This document shows positions 1 through 9,963 of a stretch of 64,000 nucleotides of DNA, piece after piece. The DNA is from Flavobacteriaceae bacterium EG-1 (GTDB lineage Bacteria; Bacteroidota; Bacteroidia; Flavobacteriales; Flavobacteriaceae), in assembly GCF_009649685.1 (NCBI RefSeq), contig NZ_WJPK01000003.1, positions 62,001 through 126,000 on the forward strand. The letters run 5' to 3'. A program made the position numbers and the translations under genes. The stretch's first letter is position 1. Each line of letters opens with the position of its first letter. The notes beneath the pieces are model-generated. The model was not told the DNA's origin and did no database searches. It was given only the letters and a program-made list of their open reading frames with translations.

Positions 1-168
1 CTGAGAGTCTGTATTACAAATTATAAAATCTACTCCGTTTATTCCTGATTGAAACATGTGGTTAATAGCGTTACTTCCGCCACCACCGACTCCAATCACC
101 TTTATAACGTTACTTTGGTTTTTCGGGAGATCAAATGAAATATTGTCAAACTCGGTGTTATTGCTCAT
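1..168 (-). CDS. ftsZ: Cell division protein FtsZ, N-terminal part only
   Basis: Tubulin-like GTPase that forms the division ring. Only the first 56 codons lie in the window; the gene runs off the left edge. The ATG is at 168. The translated start shows a short variable N-terminus ([12 protein letters not shown]) and then the first nucleotide-binding strand and loop [18 protein letters not shown], followed by FIICNTDSQ, as expected of FtsZ. It is the last gene seen in the division and cell wall cluster, 43 bases after ftsA. The call rests on this conserved segment and on position in the cluster. Confidence 0.95.
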   Translation of the reverse strand, partial: MSNNTEFDNISFDLPKNQSNVIKVIGVGGGGSNAINHMFQSGINGVDFIICNTDSQ

Positions 169-211
169 AGTACTTTTATTACTGGTTAATGTTCTTATTC
201 TTTATTCTCGA

Positions 212-1561
212 TTATTCCGCGTTATCTAAAAAGTCTTTGAGCTTCTCAGACCATTTATCAAAAACGGACTTACGTTCTTTATTTTCTTGGGGGTTGTTTT
301 CTTTAGCTTCTTCCTCACCTGCTAATACAAGTTCTTCTTCAACCAACTCTTCTATTTGTTCTTCACTAACTACTGCTTCTTCTTCATTGGTTTGATATTC
401 ACCGTTGCGTACGGCATTCATTAACAAACCCACAGCTGTAGCATATAAAGGGCTAGCAATTTCCTCATCAGAATTACCTGCTAAATGTTCATTCGGATAT
501 CCAATACGCGTATCCATACCGGTAATATATTCCACCAATTGTTTTAGGTGTTTTAATTGACTACCACCACCTGTAAGAACAATACCGGCTATTAGTTTTT
601 TCTTTTGTTCTTCGTGTCCGTAGTTTTTTATTTCTACATAAACTTGTTCAATAATTTCAACTACTCTAGCATGTATAATTTTAGAAAGGTTTTTAAGGGT
701 AATCTCTTTGGGCTCCCTTCCCCTTAATCCTGGTATAGAAACTATTTCATTGTCCTTATTCTCACCTGGCCAAGCAGAACCAAACTTCATTTTTAATAAT
801 TCAGCTTGTTTTTCGATAATTGAACAGCCTTCTTTAATATCTTCAGTAATTACACCACCACCAAATGGAATAACCGCTGTATGGCGTATTATACCATCTT
901 TAAAAATTGCCAAGTCAGTTGTACCACCACCTATATCAATAAGTGCTACACCAGCTTCTTTCTCTTCTTTGCTTAAAACAGCATCTGAAGAGGCCAAAGG
1001 TTCTAGAGTAATATTTCCTAAATCTAAACCAGCACTTTTAATACATCTACCAACATTTCTAATTGATGATATTTGACCTACAACAACGTGGAAGTTAGCT
1101 TCTAATCGCCCACCGTACATACCAATAGGTTCTTTTATTTCAGCTTGACCATCAATTTTATATTCTTGTGGTAATACATGTATAATTTCTTCACCGGGTA
1201 ACATAACCAATTTGTAAACTTGGTTTACTAAACGATCTAAATCATCATCATTAATAACTTCTTCAGAATCGGTTCTCGTTATATAATCACTATGTTGCAA
1301 ACTTCTAATATGCTGCCCAGCAATTCCAACAACAACTGATCCAATTTTAAGTCCAGCATTAGCTTCTGCCTCTTCAACTGCTTGTTGAATAGACTTTATA
1401 GTCTGAGTAATATTATTTACTACACCCCTGTGTACACCAAGGCTTTTCGATTTACCAATACCTAACACTTCAATTTTACCGTACTCGTTTTCTCTTCCAA
1501 TAATTGCAACAATCTTGGTTGTTCCGATATCGAGACCTACTGAATATTTTGTTGTTTCCAT
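212..1561 (-). CDS. ftsA: Cell division protein FtsA
   Basis: Actin-like ATPase that anchors FtsZ to the membrane. Visible are the phosphate-1 motif DIGTTKIVAIIG (about residues 11-22), the phosphate-2 motif IDIGGGTTDLAIF (208-220) and the adenosine motif VLTGGGSQL (328-336). The C-terminus has a very acidic linker (about 393-427) and then an amphipathic helix SVFDKWSEKLKDFLDN, the usual membrane-targeting sequence. At 449 residues it is slightly longer than the E. coli protein because of that linker. It starts 5 bases after ftsQ and precedes ftsZ. Confidence 0.97.
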   Translation of the reverse strand: METTKYSVGLDIGTTKIVAIIGRENEYGKIEVLGIGKSKSLGVHRGVVNNITQTIKSIQQAVEEAEANAGLKIGSVVVGIAGQHIRSLQHSDYITRTDSEEVINDDDLDRLVNQVYKLVMLPGEEIIHVLPQEYKIDGQAEIKEPIGMYGGRLEANFHVVVGQISSIRNVGRCIKSAGLDLGNITLEPLASSDAVLSKEEKEAGVALIDIGGGTTDLAIFKDGIIRHTAVIPFGGGVITEDIKEGCSIIEKQAELLKMKFGSAWPGENKDNEIVSIPGLRGREPKEITLKNLSKIIHARVVEIIEQVYVEIKNYGHEEQKKKLIAGIVLTGGGSQLKHLKQLVEYITGMDTRIGYPNEHLAGNSDEEIASPLYATAVGLLMNAVRNGEYQTNEEEAVVSEEQIEELVEEELVLAGEEEAKENNPQENKERKSVFDKWSEKLKDFLDNAE

Positions 1562-1566
1562 TTATT

Positions 1567-2292
1567 TTAAATTTTGGTGCACACTACTTGGTTATTGAAT
1601 TCTAAATTGACCATTGCGTATTCGTTCAAAGATTCATCTTTATCAGCTTTACTGTAAAAAGCTTTGAACTTTTTAAACTTCACTGCAAGATTCTCTATAT
1701 TTCCCAAATTCACCACAAACTGTTCCATTCGGAATTTTAATTGATAATTTTCTTCACTTTCAATATGAATACCTATCACATTTTTACGTAAAAAATCATC
1801 TGCATTTATAAATTTCAATATTTCATATGCATCTTCAAGACCTTTACCAGTAATATTCCCAGTTATAATCGGAACTCTTGCAGAATGACTACTTGAAAAA
1901 GGCATTCTCTTCCCTTCATCATCCAAATAAAACTTGGATTCTCCTTCAACTCGTCCGATAGGTCGTCGTTGCGTTATTTTCGAAGTAAGCTCACCATTAA
2001 CTGTGAGAAAAACTTCCGCATTTTTAACCATTTTATTGGCCTCAATGACTTCTTCAATCGTATTCAAAACTAATTTTTCTTTGCTCACATTAGTAAGCGG
2101 TCCATAATTTTGTATTAACAATTTATTAACCGTCCCTTGTGTGATATACAAATTTTGATCCCCAACGAATTCAACATTAATTCCATTGACTTTTTTTTGC
2201 ATATTTCTATGGTTAGAAAATGCGTAAAGCCCCATCACTACTATCATGAGACCAAACAATTTAATAAAGTTCATATTAATTCGCATATTCAA
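1567..2292 (-). CDS. ftsQ: Cell division protein FtsQ
   Basis: Bitopic divisome protein linking FtsL/FtsI to the ring. It has a short cytoplasmic N-terminus, one membrane segment at about residues 9-25 (FIKLFGLMIVVMGLYAF), then a periplasmic POTRA-like and beta region of about 215 residues. Sequence is poorly conserved in this family, so the call leans on topology, length (241) and position between murC and ftsA. The longest start at 2292 overlaps the end of murC by 17 bases; in-frame ATGs at 2286 and 2274 are also possible, the latter removing the overlap. Confidence 0.88.
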   Translation of the reverse strand: MNMRINMNFIKLFGLMIVVMGLYAFSNHRNMQKKVNGINVEFVGDQNLYITQGTVNKLLIQNYGPLTNVSKEKLVLNTIEEVIEANKMVKNAEVFLTVNGELTSKITQRRPIGRVEGESKFYLDDEGKRMPFSSSHSARVPIITGNITGKGLEDAYEILKFINADDFLRKNVIGIHIESEENYQLKFRMEQFVVNLGNIENLAVKFKKFKAFYSKADKDESLNEYAMVNLEFNNQVVCTKI

Positions 2293-3628
2293 ATTCTTTT
2301 GTAATTTTTTCTACTTCAAGACCAATATCACCAGCTCCCATCGTGATTAACACATCTGGATTTTGACTTCTTATTTCACTTATTAATTTGTCTTTTTGAA
2401 TTACTTTTTTATGAGGATTTTCAATTTTATTCATAAGCCATTCAGAATTAACACCTTCCAATGGTTTTTCTCTTGCAGGATAAATATCTAACAACAGAAT
2501 ACTGTTAAATTTTGCAAGACTTTTAGCAAAGTCATCTGCAAAATCTCTAGTTCTAGAAAATAGATGTGGTTGAAAAACAACTAACACTTTTTTATTTGGA
2601 TGCATTTCTATTACCGCATCATAAATGGCATTAATTTCTGTTGGATGGTGTGCGTAGTCATCAATAAAAACAAAATCTTTTTCTTTTATTTTATAAGAAA
2701 ATCTACGTTTCACACCTTTAAAGGTTTCAAGGGCTTTAGCAAGGCGGTCTGGTGGGGAACCAGTTTGTACCGCCATCGCAAAAGCAACCAAACCATTAAG
2801 CAAATTATGCCTTCCTGGTTTGTTGAACTTAACTCCTGTAAAATTTACTTCAGGAGTGCCCAAATCAAAAACGTAGGTGCCATGTACTATTTTTATATTT
2901 CGGATACAAAAATCCGAATCGTCTTCTATACCATAAGTAAACCCTGATAATGGGAGTCCATTTCTAACAAATAATTTCCCATTTGGTTTCATACACCCAA
3001 CAAAATCACTAAAAGATTTTTGCAATGTTTCCGCATCACCATATATATCTAAGTGATCTGCATCCATTGATGTAACACAAGCTACATCAGGAAATAATCT
3101 TAAAAAAGAACGATCAAACTCATCTGCTTCTACCACAGATACATCATTACCTTGAAAATAAAAGTTGCTATTAAAATCTTCTGATATTCCACCTAAAAAT
3201 GCTGTAAAAGGTGTACCTGTTTCTTTAAGAAGATGAGCAAGTATACTTGTTGTTGTTGTTTTACCATGTGTGCCAGCAACAGCAAGACAAAAAGTATCTT
3301 TTGTTATTATACCTAATACTTCTGAACGCTTTTTTATTTGAAAATTATTACTTAAAAAGAATTGATATTCTATATGACTAGAAGGTACAGCGGGTGTATA
3401 AACAATAAGTGTGCTTTCCGAATTTTTAAAATTATCACCAACCAAATCAATAGAATCTGTGTAGTGAATATCAATTCCCAAACTTTCTAGCTCTTCGGTT
3501 AATGGTGTTTTAGTTTTATCATATCCCGATACTTCTTTATTAATAAACTTAAAATAACGCGCAAGAGCTGACATACCAATACCTCCGATACCGATAAAAT
3601 AGACGCTATGTATGTTCTTTAAGTTCAA
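2276..3628 (-). CDS. murC: UDP-N-acetylmuramate--L-alanine ligase MurC
   Basis: Adds L-alanine to UDP-MurNAc, the first amino acid of the peptidoglycan stem. The N-terminal Rossmann motif is IGIGGIGMSALARYF (about residues 12-26), the Mur-ligase P-loop is GTHGKTTTTSIL (about 118-129), and DDYAHHPTEI is the conserved motif of the MurC C-terminal half. Length 450 is normal for the family. It lies 2 bases after murG and overlaps ftsQ, consistent with one transcript. Confidence 0.97.
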   Translation of the reverse strand: MNLKNIHSVYFIGIGGIGMSALARYFKFINKEVSGYDKTKTPLTEELESLGIDIHYTDSIDLVGDNFKNSESTLIVYTPAVPSSHIEYQFFLSNNFQIKKRSEVLGIITKDTFCLAVAGTHGKTTTTSILAHLLKETGTPFTAFLGGISEDFNSNFYFQGNDVSVVEADEFDRSFLRLFPDVACVTSMDADHLDIYGDAETLQKSFSDFVGCMKPNGKLFVRNGLPLSGFTYGIEDDSDFCIRNIKIVHGTYVFDLGTPEVNFTGVKFNKPGRHNLLNGLVAFAMAVQTGSPPDRLAKALETFKGVKRRFSYKIKEKDFVFIDDYAHHPTEINAIYDAVIEMHPNKKVLVVFQPHLFSRTRDFADDFAKSLAKFNSILLLDIYPAREKPLEGVNSEWLMNKIENPHKKVIQKDKLISEIRSQNPDVLITMGAGDIGLEVEKITKEFEYAN

Positions 3629-3630
3629 GG

Positions 3631-4725
3631 TTAATTCTTAATTATTAATTTTTCAATTTGATCAACAATATTTTTAGTAGCGCTAGGTAAGGCTAAACTT
3701 TTAATGTTTGCGCTTAACATAATTTGCATATCATCCGATTGAATCAATTCTGAAAACATCGATTCAAATTTTACATCCAGTTCTTTTTCACTCAACATTA
3801 ATGCTGCCTTTTTAGAAACCAAGGCTTGAGCATTTTTTGTTTGGTGATCTTCAGCAACATTAGGTGAAGGAATAAAAAGTGTTGGCTTACCAACAATACA
3901 CAGTTCAGAAACTGACCCTGCTCCTGCCCTAGAAATTATAAAGTCAGCAGCAGCGTATGCGTAATCCATTTTATTAATGAAGTCAAGAACCTTTACTGAA
4001 TCCGAATTGTATTTTTTATACTCATCCATATACAGTTTACCACATTGCCAAATAATTTGTAAGTTTTTAGCCTTAAAAAAATCAAGTTCTTTTTCTATTA
4101 ACTGGTTTACTCTTCTTGCACCAAGGCTTCCACCTAAAACAAAAATTGTTTTTAAATTGCCATTTAATCCAAATGATGCTAATGCTTCTTGTTTGTTCAC
4201 ATTCAATGCAACTAAATCACCACGAACAGGATTACCAGTTTTTATAATTTTATCTACAGGAAAAAACTTTTCCATACCATCATAAGCCACACAAATTTTA
4301 GCAACTTTATCTTTAAGCAGCTTATTAGTCATACCCGCATAAGAGTTTTGTTCTTGTAAAACACAAGGAATACCTCTACTCGAGGCAACTTTTAAGAGAG
4401 GCCCACTAGCAAAACCACCGGTGCCAATGACAACATCTGGTTTAAATCGAGTTACTATTTTACGTGCTTTCAACAAACTACTTATTAATTTAAATGGAAA
4501 CATAAAATTCTTTAATGTCAGTTTCCGTTGCAATCCACTTATCCAAAGGCCTTCAATTTTATATCCGGCATTTGGTACTTTTTCCATTTCCATGCGATCT
4601 TTTGCACCTACAAACAAAAATTCTGCATCGGTATGTCTTTTTTTCAATTCATTCGCTATAGCTATGGCCGGATAAATATGTCCGCCTGTACCACCTCCTG
4701 ATAAAATAAATTTATAATTGCCCAC
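3631..4725 (-). CDS. murG: UDP-GlcNAc:undecaprenyl-pyrophosphoryl-MurNAc-pentapeptide transferase MurG
   Basis: Makes lipid II by adding GlcNAc to lipid I at the inner face of the membrane. The N-terminus carries the [15 protein letters not shown] glycine loop, [13 protein letters not shown] follows, and the C-terminal half has the donor-site motifs [10 protein letters not shown] and [12 protein letters not shown]. Length 364 is typical. The start overlaps the 3' end of ftsW by 14 bases and the stop is 2 bases before murC, so translation is probably coupled. Confidence 0.97.
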   Translation of the reverse strand: MGNYKFILSGGGTGGHIYPAIAIANELKKRHTDAEFLFVGAKDRMEMEKVPNAGYKIEGLWISGLQRKLTLKNFMFPFKLISSLLKARKIVTRFKPDVVIGTGGFASGPLLKVASSRGIPCVLQEQNSYAGMTNKLLKDKVAKICVAYDGMEKFFPVDKIIKTGNPVRGDLVALNVNKQEALASFGLNGNLKTIFVLGGSLGARRVNQLIEKELDFFKAKNLQIIWQCGKLYMDEYKKYNSDSVKVLDFINKMDYAYAAADFIISRAGAGSVSELCIVGKPTLFIPSPNVAEDHQTKNAQALVSKKAALMLSEKELDVKFESMFSELIQSDDMQIMLSANIKSLALPSATKNIVDQIEKLIIKN

Positions 4726-5920
4726 TTAAAACTTCTAAGGGGTTAGTAATTTCCATATCAGAATTATCTTCATTACTTTGTTTCCTGTCTTTATCTTTTA
4801 CACTAGCACTCAAAATAATTCCGATTGCCAAACAAGTCATCCAACTTGATGTACCTCCACTACTAATTAATGGTAATGTCTGCCCTGTTACTGGGAACAA
4901 CTCTACAGCCACCGCCATATTAATTAAAGCTTGAAATACAATAGGCAATCCAACACCCAGCACCAATAATTTTGCAAAAATTGAAGCATTCGCATTGGCA
5001 ACAACCGCAATTCTAAACAAAAGGAGTAGATAAAAAAACATCACAACAATTCCACCAACAAGCCCATACTCCTCAACAATAATGGCATATATAAAATCAG
5101 AAGAACTCTGAGGTAAAAAATTCTTTTGAATACTTTTACCTGCGCCTTTACCTACAATGCCTCCTGTAGCAATTGCAATTTTTGCTTTTTCAATTTGATA
5201 ACCAGCTTCACCATCTTCACCATCCGTAAAGCTTGTAATTCGGTGTTCCCAAGTAGTTACCCTATTACTAAATGAATCTGGGAATGCTTTTGCCACGAGT
5301 ATAAAGAGCGTAAGACATAATAATCCAGTTCCTACTATACTTAATAGATACTTTGTGGGATAACCTCCTAAAAAACATAATAAAAGCACCATTGAGAATA
5401 TGATTCCAGCGGTAGAAAAATTAGCTGGCAAAATCATAATTATAACCAAAAAAACTGGCACCCATAAAGGCAGTATACTTTCTTTAAAAGTAATTTTCTG
5501 GTCTTTTATTTTAGACAAATATCGAGCTACATATATCATTAAAACAACAGATGCTAGACTTGAGGTTTGAAAAGTGATACCAACTAGAGGTAGTTGTATC
5601 CAACGACTAGCATTTGCGCCATCGATAGTAGTACCTTGTGCAATTGTAAAAGCTAATAAAACCAATACAATAGGCATTGCAATTAGTGATAAGCCTTTAA
5701 AATAATGACTTGGAATACGATGAACACCATAAATTATTCCAAAGCCAAGAATTAATAGCATAGCATGTTTTACTAAGTGGCCCATTGTGGTACCACTACC
5801 CACAACATAGACTAAATTACTGCTAGCACTATAGACAGGTAAAAACGAGAATAATGCCAAAAGAGCTACTACTGCCCAAATGGTTTTATCTCCTTTAATA
5901 TTTTGAAATAATGATTTCAC
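4712..5920 (-). CDS. ftsW: Lipid II polymerase / division protein FtsW (SEDS family)
   Basis: Polytopic SEDS glycosyltransferase that polymerises septal peptidoglycan with FtsI. About ten hydrophobic segments are visible. Family landmarks are the large extracellular loop with [31 protein letters not shown] split around residues 225-255, then [31 protein letters not shown] and the C-terminal [10 protein letters not shown]. Location between murD and murG in the cluster argues for FtsW rather than the elongasome paralogue RodA. Confidence 0.95.
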   Translation of the reverse strand: MKSLFQNIKGDKTIWAVVALLALFSFLPVYSASSNLVYVVGSGTTMGHLVKHAMLLILGFGIIYGVHRIPSHYFKGLSLIAMPIVLVLLAFTIAQGTTIDGANASRWIQLPLVGITFQTSSLASVVLMIYVARYLSKIKDQKITFKESILPLWVPVFLVIIMILPANFSTAGIIFSMVLLLCFLGGYPTKYLLSIVGTGLLCLTLFILVAKAFPDSFSNRVTTWEHRITSFTDGEDGEAGYQIEKAKIAIATGGIVGKGAGKSIQKNFLPQSSSDFIYAIIVEEYGLVGGIVVMFFYLLLLFRIAVVANANASIFAKLLVLGVGLPIVFQALINMAVAVELFPVTGQTLPLISSGGTSSWMTCLAIGIILSASVKDKDRKQSNEDNSDMEITNPLEVLSGQL

Positions 5921-5929
5921 TTTTATCTA

Positions 5930-7264
5930 TTACAAATTTTTAATTGCTTCTTTAAATTGATTTCCGCGATCTTCGTAGTTATCAAAAAGATCAAAACTTG
6001 CGCAAGCAGGGGAAAGCAAAACTGTATCTCCACGCTCGGCAATTTTATATGCAACTTTTACCGCTTCTGACATTGCAAATGTTTCGACCACTAAATCAAC
6101 TACATTGCCAAAAAACTCTTTAATTTTAGTATTATCCTCTCCTAAACATACAATTGCCTTTACCTTTTCACGCACCAATGGCATTAACTCTCTATAATCA
6201 TTACCCTTATCAACCCCGCCGACAATCCAGACGGTCGGGGTACTCATACTATCTAGGGCAAAAAAGGTGGCATTAACATTCGTTGCTTTAGAATCGTTAA
6301 TGTATTGTACATGATGAATTTTCAACACTTTCTCTAGGCGATGTGGCGCACCTTGAAAGCTAGTAATGCTTTCTCTAATGGTTTGCTTGCGAATATTAAC
6401 CAAAGTAGCTGCTAACGAAGCTGCCATGGTGTTTTTTAAATTATGTTTGCCTTCAAGCGCTAATGAGTCGGTGGTCATGTGTATTGTATTATTATTAATT
6501 GTTATTACTATTTGATTGTTCTCGAGATATGCACCTTCTTCCATTCTTTTTTCAATAGAAAAAGGTATTAAGTGGGATTTGACTGGATGTTTTTCTAACC
6601 AACTAACTAAAACTTTATCATCTGCATCATATATGAGATAATCTGTTTCAGTCTGATTCTTTGTAATCAGAAATTTTGAAGCGATATAATTTTCAAACTT
6701 ATATTCATACCGATCTAAATGGTCTGGCGTAATATTTGTTATAATCGCAATCTTCGGTTTAAACGTTTTAATACCGTCTAATTGAAAACTACTGATTTCT
6801 AATACATAAAAATCAAAGCCATTAGTAGCCACCATCTTTGCATAACTATCACCTATATTACCAGCCATCGCCACATTCAAATCAGCTGATTCAAATATGT
6901 GATTTGTTAGCATTGTGGTAGTGGTTTTACCATTACTACCAGTTATACCCACAATTGTTGCATCGGTGTACCTTGTTGCAAATTCAATTTCTGAAATAAC
7001 AGGTATGTTTTTCGCAATCAAATCTTGTACTAAAGCAACCTTATCTGGTATACCAGGGCTTTTCATTACAACATCAGCATTCAAAATTTTTGATTCGGTA
7101 TGTTTACCTTCTTCCCAATCAATCCCAAAATATTCAAGAACTTTTTTATATTTTTCTTTAATGAGGCCTTTGTCTGAAACAAAGACATCAAAGCCTTTTT
7201 TTAATCCTAAAATTGCAGTTCCTACCCCACTTTCTCCTCCACCTAATGCAACTAACTTAGCCAT
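5930..7264 (-). CDS. murD: UDP-N-acetylmuramoylalanine--D-glutamate ligase MurD
   Basis: Adds D-glutamate to UDP-MurNAc-L-Ala. The start MAKLVALGGGESGVGTA is the usual N-terminal UDP-binding motif, GITGSNGKTTTTML is the ATP P-loop at about residue 107, and NDSKATNVNATFFAL is the MurD-specific C-terminal motif. Length 444 fits. The ATG at 7264 directly abuts the mraY stop codon, so no shorter start is needed. Confidence 0.97.
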   Translation of the reverse strand: MAKLVALGGGESGVGTAILGLKKGFDVFVSDKGLIKEKYKKVLEYFGIDWEEGKHTESKILNADVVMKSPGIPDKVALVQDLIAKNIPVISEIEFATRYTDATIVGITGSNGKTTTTMLTNHIFESADLNVAMAGNIGDSYAKMVATNGFDFYVLEISSFQLDGIKTFKPKIAIITNITPDHLDRYEYKFENYIASKFLITKNQTETDYLIYDADDKVLVSWLEKHPVKSHLIPFSIEKRMEEGAYLENNQIVITINNNTIHMTTDSLALEGKHNLKNTMAASLAATLVNIRKQTIRESITSFQGAPHRLEKVLKIHHVQYINDSKATNVNATFFALDSMSTPTVWIVGGVDKGNDYRELMPLVREKVKAIVCLGEDNTKIKEFFGNVVDLVVETFAMSEAVKVAYKIAERGDTVLLSPACASFDLFDNYEDRGNQFKEAIKNL

Positions 7265-8485
7265 CTATCTGACCTTTAAAGTCACTATTGAAAGAATTGC
7301 TAACACGATACTTACAATCCAAAAACGAGTAACAATTTTACTTTCGTGATACCCTTTCTTTTGATAATGATGATGTAAAGGCGCCATTAAAAAAATGCGT
7401 TTACCTTCACCTAATTTTTTCTTTGTGTATTTAAAATATCCTACTTGCATCATAACCGAAACCGACTCAGCCAAAAAGATTCCGCACAGAATTACAAGCA
7501 ATAATTCTTTTCGAACAATAATGGCAATAACGGCAATCACACCACCTATTGTTAAGCTTCCTGTATCGCCCATAAAAACTTGAGCCGGATATGCATTATA
7601 CCATAAGAATCCAATAAGAGCTCCAGCAAAGGCGGTAATAAACACAAGTAATTCACCAGCACCAACGATGTACATTATATCTAAATATTCAGAAAAAATT
7701 ATATTACCAGAAACCCAAGCGAAAATACCTAGGGTAAAAACAATAATAGCCGAAGAACCTGCAGCCAGCCCATCTATACCATCAGTTAAATTTGCACCAT
7801 TAGATACAGCTGTAATTATGAGTATTACAATGGGTATGAATAGTAACCAACCGTAATCTTTAGCACCTTCACCTGCCCAAGAAATAAGACTACTATAATC
7901 TAACTCATTATGCTTAAGAAAAGGGACTGTAGTCATTGTAGACTTAACATCTTTCCCTTTTATTTCCTCAACGGTAAATTGTTCAGTAATTATTGTCTGA
8001 GTATTCTCACGCATTGTTACTTCTGGATGGAAATATAAAACAGTACCAACAAAGAGACCTAAACCTACCTGGCCCATTACTTTAAATCTACCTTTTAAGC
8101 CTTTTTTATCTTTCTTAAATATTTTTATATAATCATCTATAAAGCCAATTACTCCCATCCAAATAATAGTAATTATTAATAAGATGATGTAGATATTTAA
8201 AACATCAGCAAAAAGTAAAACCGGAATTAAAGTGGACATTATAATAATCAATCCACCCATAGTAGGTGTGCCTGATTTCTGTTTTTGACCTTCTAAACCT
8301 AAATCACGTACGGTTTCACCAATTTGTTTACGCTGTAAAAAAAGAATAATACGTTTTCCATATGTGGTAGCTAATATAAGAGACAACAATACTGCAAGAG
8401 CCGCTCTAAACGTCTGAAATTGAAACAGACTTGCACCAGGCACTTGGTATTGTTTTTCTAAATATTCAAATAGATAATACAGCAT
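7265..8485 (-). CDS. mraY: Phospho-N-acetylmuramoyl-pentapeptide transferase MraY
   Basis: Integral membrane enzyme that forms lipid I from UDP-MurNAc-pentapeptide and undecaprenyl phosphate. Conserved motifs are [11 protein letters not shown] near the start, GFIDDYIK (catalytic Asp pair), [24 protein letters not shown] and [11 protein letters not shown] near the C-terminus. It is 406 residues, about 45 longer than E. coli MraY; the extra residues form a soluble segment at about 155-205 between membrane helices. I believe this insert is common in Bacteroidota, but that is from memory. Confidence 0.97.
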   Translation of the reverse strand: MLYYLFEYLEKQYQVPGASLFQFQTFRAALAVLLSLILATTYGKRIILFLQRKQIGETVRDLGLEGQKQKSGTPTMGGLIIIMSTLIPVLLFADVLNIYIILLIITIIWMGVIGFIDDYIKIFKKDKKGLKGRFKVMGQVGLGLFVGTVLYFHPEVTMRENTQTIITEQFTVEEIKGKDVKSTMTTVPFLKHNELDYSSLISWAGEGAKDYGWLLFIPIVILIITAVSNGANLTDGIDGLAAGSSAIIVFTLGIFAWVSGNIIFSEYLDIMYIVGAGELLVFITAFAGALIGFLWYNAYPAQVFMGDTGSLTIGGVIAVIAIIVRKELLLVILCGIFLAESVSVMMQVGYFKYTKKKLGEGKRIFLMAPLHHHYQKKGYHESKIVTRFWIVSIVLAILSIVTLKVR

Positions 8486-8499
8486 TCTCTTTTATTACA

Positions 8500-9963
8500 C
8501 TATTTATTAAGGCGCTCTAAATAATTTCGAATAATCTTAAAATCATCAAAATCAATTCTTTCCCCGTTTGTTTCTTGGTATGTCTCATGGCCCTTACCAG
8601 CCACCAAAATGATATCTTTTGCTAATGCCAATTGACAAGCAGTTTTAATGGCCTGGTCTCGATTTTCAATTGACAGTACATTCTGTTTTTTTTGCATCTC
8701 AACACCAGCTTCCATTTCTTCAATGATTGCAGATGGAGATTCTGATCGCGGATTATCAGATGTAAAAATGGCTTTATTACTCATTTCTGAAGCGATATGA
8801 CCCATAACCGGACGCTTTGATCTGTCTCTGTCGCCACCACACCCCACAACGGTGATGACGTTTTCATTTCCAGTTCTCAACGTGTTGATAGTTTCAAGCA
8901 CGTTTTTTAGTGCATCCGGTGTATGGGCATAATCAACTATAGCCGTAATTTTTTCTTTTGAGATAAAATATTGAAATCTTCCATCTACATTTTCTAATTC
9001 ACTTAGTAACCGTAGCGTTTCTAGTTTTTCTAAACCCAACAATTCTGCGGTAGCATAAATTGCTAACATATTATAGGCATTAAAATCTCCTATTAACCTA
9101 GACCACAATTCATTGTCATTAATTTTCAACAACTGTCCGTCGAACTGATTTTCAAGAATTTGGGCTCTGTAATCTGCGTAAGTCTTTAGAGCATAGGTAT
9201 GCTTTTTAGCCTTCGTATTCTGCAACATTACTTCACCATTCTTGTCGTCTATATTAGTCAAAGCAAAAGCATTCTTACTTAATTCGTCAAACAAGACTTT
9301 TTTGGTGTCTCTATATTCCGCAAATGTTTTATGGTAATCTAAATGATCATGTGATAAATTTGTAAAAATTGCTCCTTCAAAAACAAGACCTTTTGTGCGT
9401 TTTTGATGAATACCATGTGAACTAACCTCCATAAAGCAAAACTCAACACCAGCCTCGGTCATTAATTCAAGATTCCGGTTTATTGTTAATGCATCTGGCG
9501 TAGTATGTTTTGTAGAATATTCAGTCTCATCAACCATAATTTTAATGGTGGATATTAAACCAACTTTAAAGCCAGCTTTTTTGAACAACTGATATAAAAG
9601 ACTACTAACGGTCGTTTTACCATTTGTACCAGTCACACCAATTAATTTCAAATTCTTAGAGGGGTTATCATAAAAATTTGATGCCATGTAGGCTAAAGCC
9701 TCATTTGCATTTTTCACCTCAACAAAAGTGACGTTGGCATCCATTATTTTTGGCAATTCTTCGCAGATAATGGCTACAGCACCTAATTCTATTGCTTTTT
9801 CTATATACTTGTGACCATCCGTAATTGTACCGCGAATTGCCACAAAAACATCATTTTGTCCAACAGCTCTCGAATCAAAGCAAACAGAATTAACTGCAAC
9901 GGCAGTACTGCCATTTACGGCAGTTAAGCTTACTCCGAATAAAATATCTTTCAATGTCTTCAT
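8500..9963 (-). CDS. murE: UDP-MurNAc-L-alanyl-D-glutamate--2,6-diaminopimelate ligase MurE
   Basis: Adds the third stem-peptide residue. The P-loop is GVTGTNGKTTVSSL (about residues 109-122); the C-terminal third has the motif DNPRSE, whose DNPR signature is associated with meso-diaminopimelate rather than lysine, so this organism should make DAP-type peptidoglycan. Length 487 is typical. The ATG overlaps the ftsI stop by 4 bases, indicating translational coupling. No murF follows in this cluster. Confidence 0.97.
   Translation of the reverse strand: MKTLKDILFGVSLTAVNGSTAVAVNSVCFDSRAVGQNDVFVAIRGTITDGHKYIEKAIELGAVAIICEELPKIMDANVTFVEVKNANEALAYMASNFYDNPSKNLKLIGVTGTNGKTTVSSLLYQLFKKAGFKVGLISTIKIMVDETEYSTKHTTPDALTINRNLELMTEAGVEFCFMEVSSHGIHQKRTKGLVFEGAIFTNLSHDHLDYHKTFAEYRDTKKVLFDELSKNAFALTNIDDKNGEVMLQNTKAKKHTYALKTYADYRAQILENQFDGQLLKINDNELWSRLIGDFNAYNMLAIYATAELLGLEKLETLRLLSELENVDGRFQYFISKEKITAIVDYAHTPDALKNVLETINTLRTGNENVITVVGCGGDRDRSKRPVMGHIASEMSNKAIFTSDNPRSESPSAIIEEMEAGVEMQKKQNVLSIENRDQAIKTACQLALAKDIILVAGKGHETYQETNGERIDFDDFKIIRNYLERLNK

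Noticed and set aside
708-1076. Open frame on the plus strand opposite ftsA
   Set aside because: It mirrors the ftsA coding frame, has no start context or recognisable domain, and ftsA is intact. The same holds for other frames opposite clear genes.
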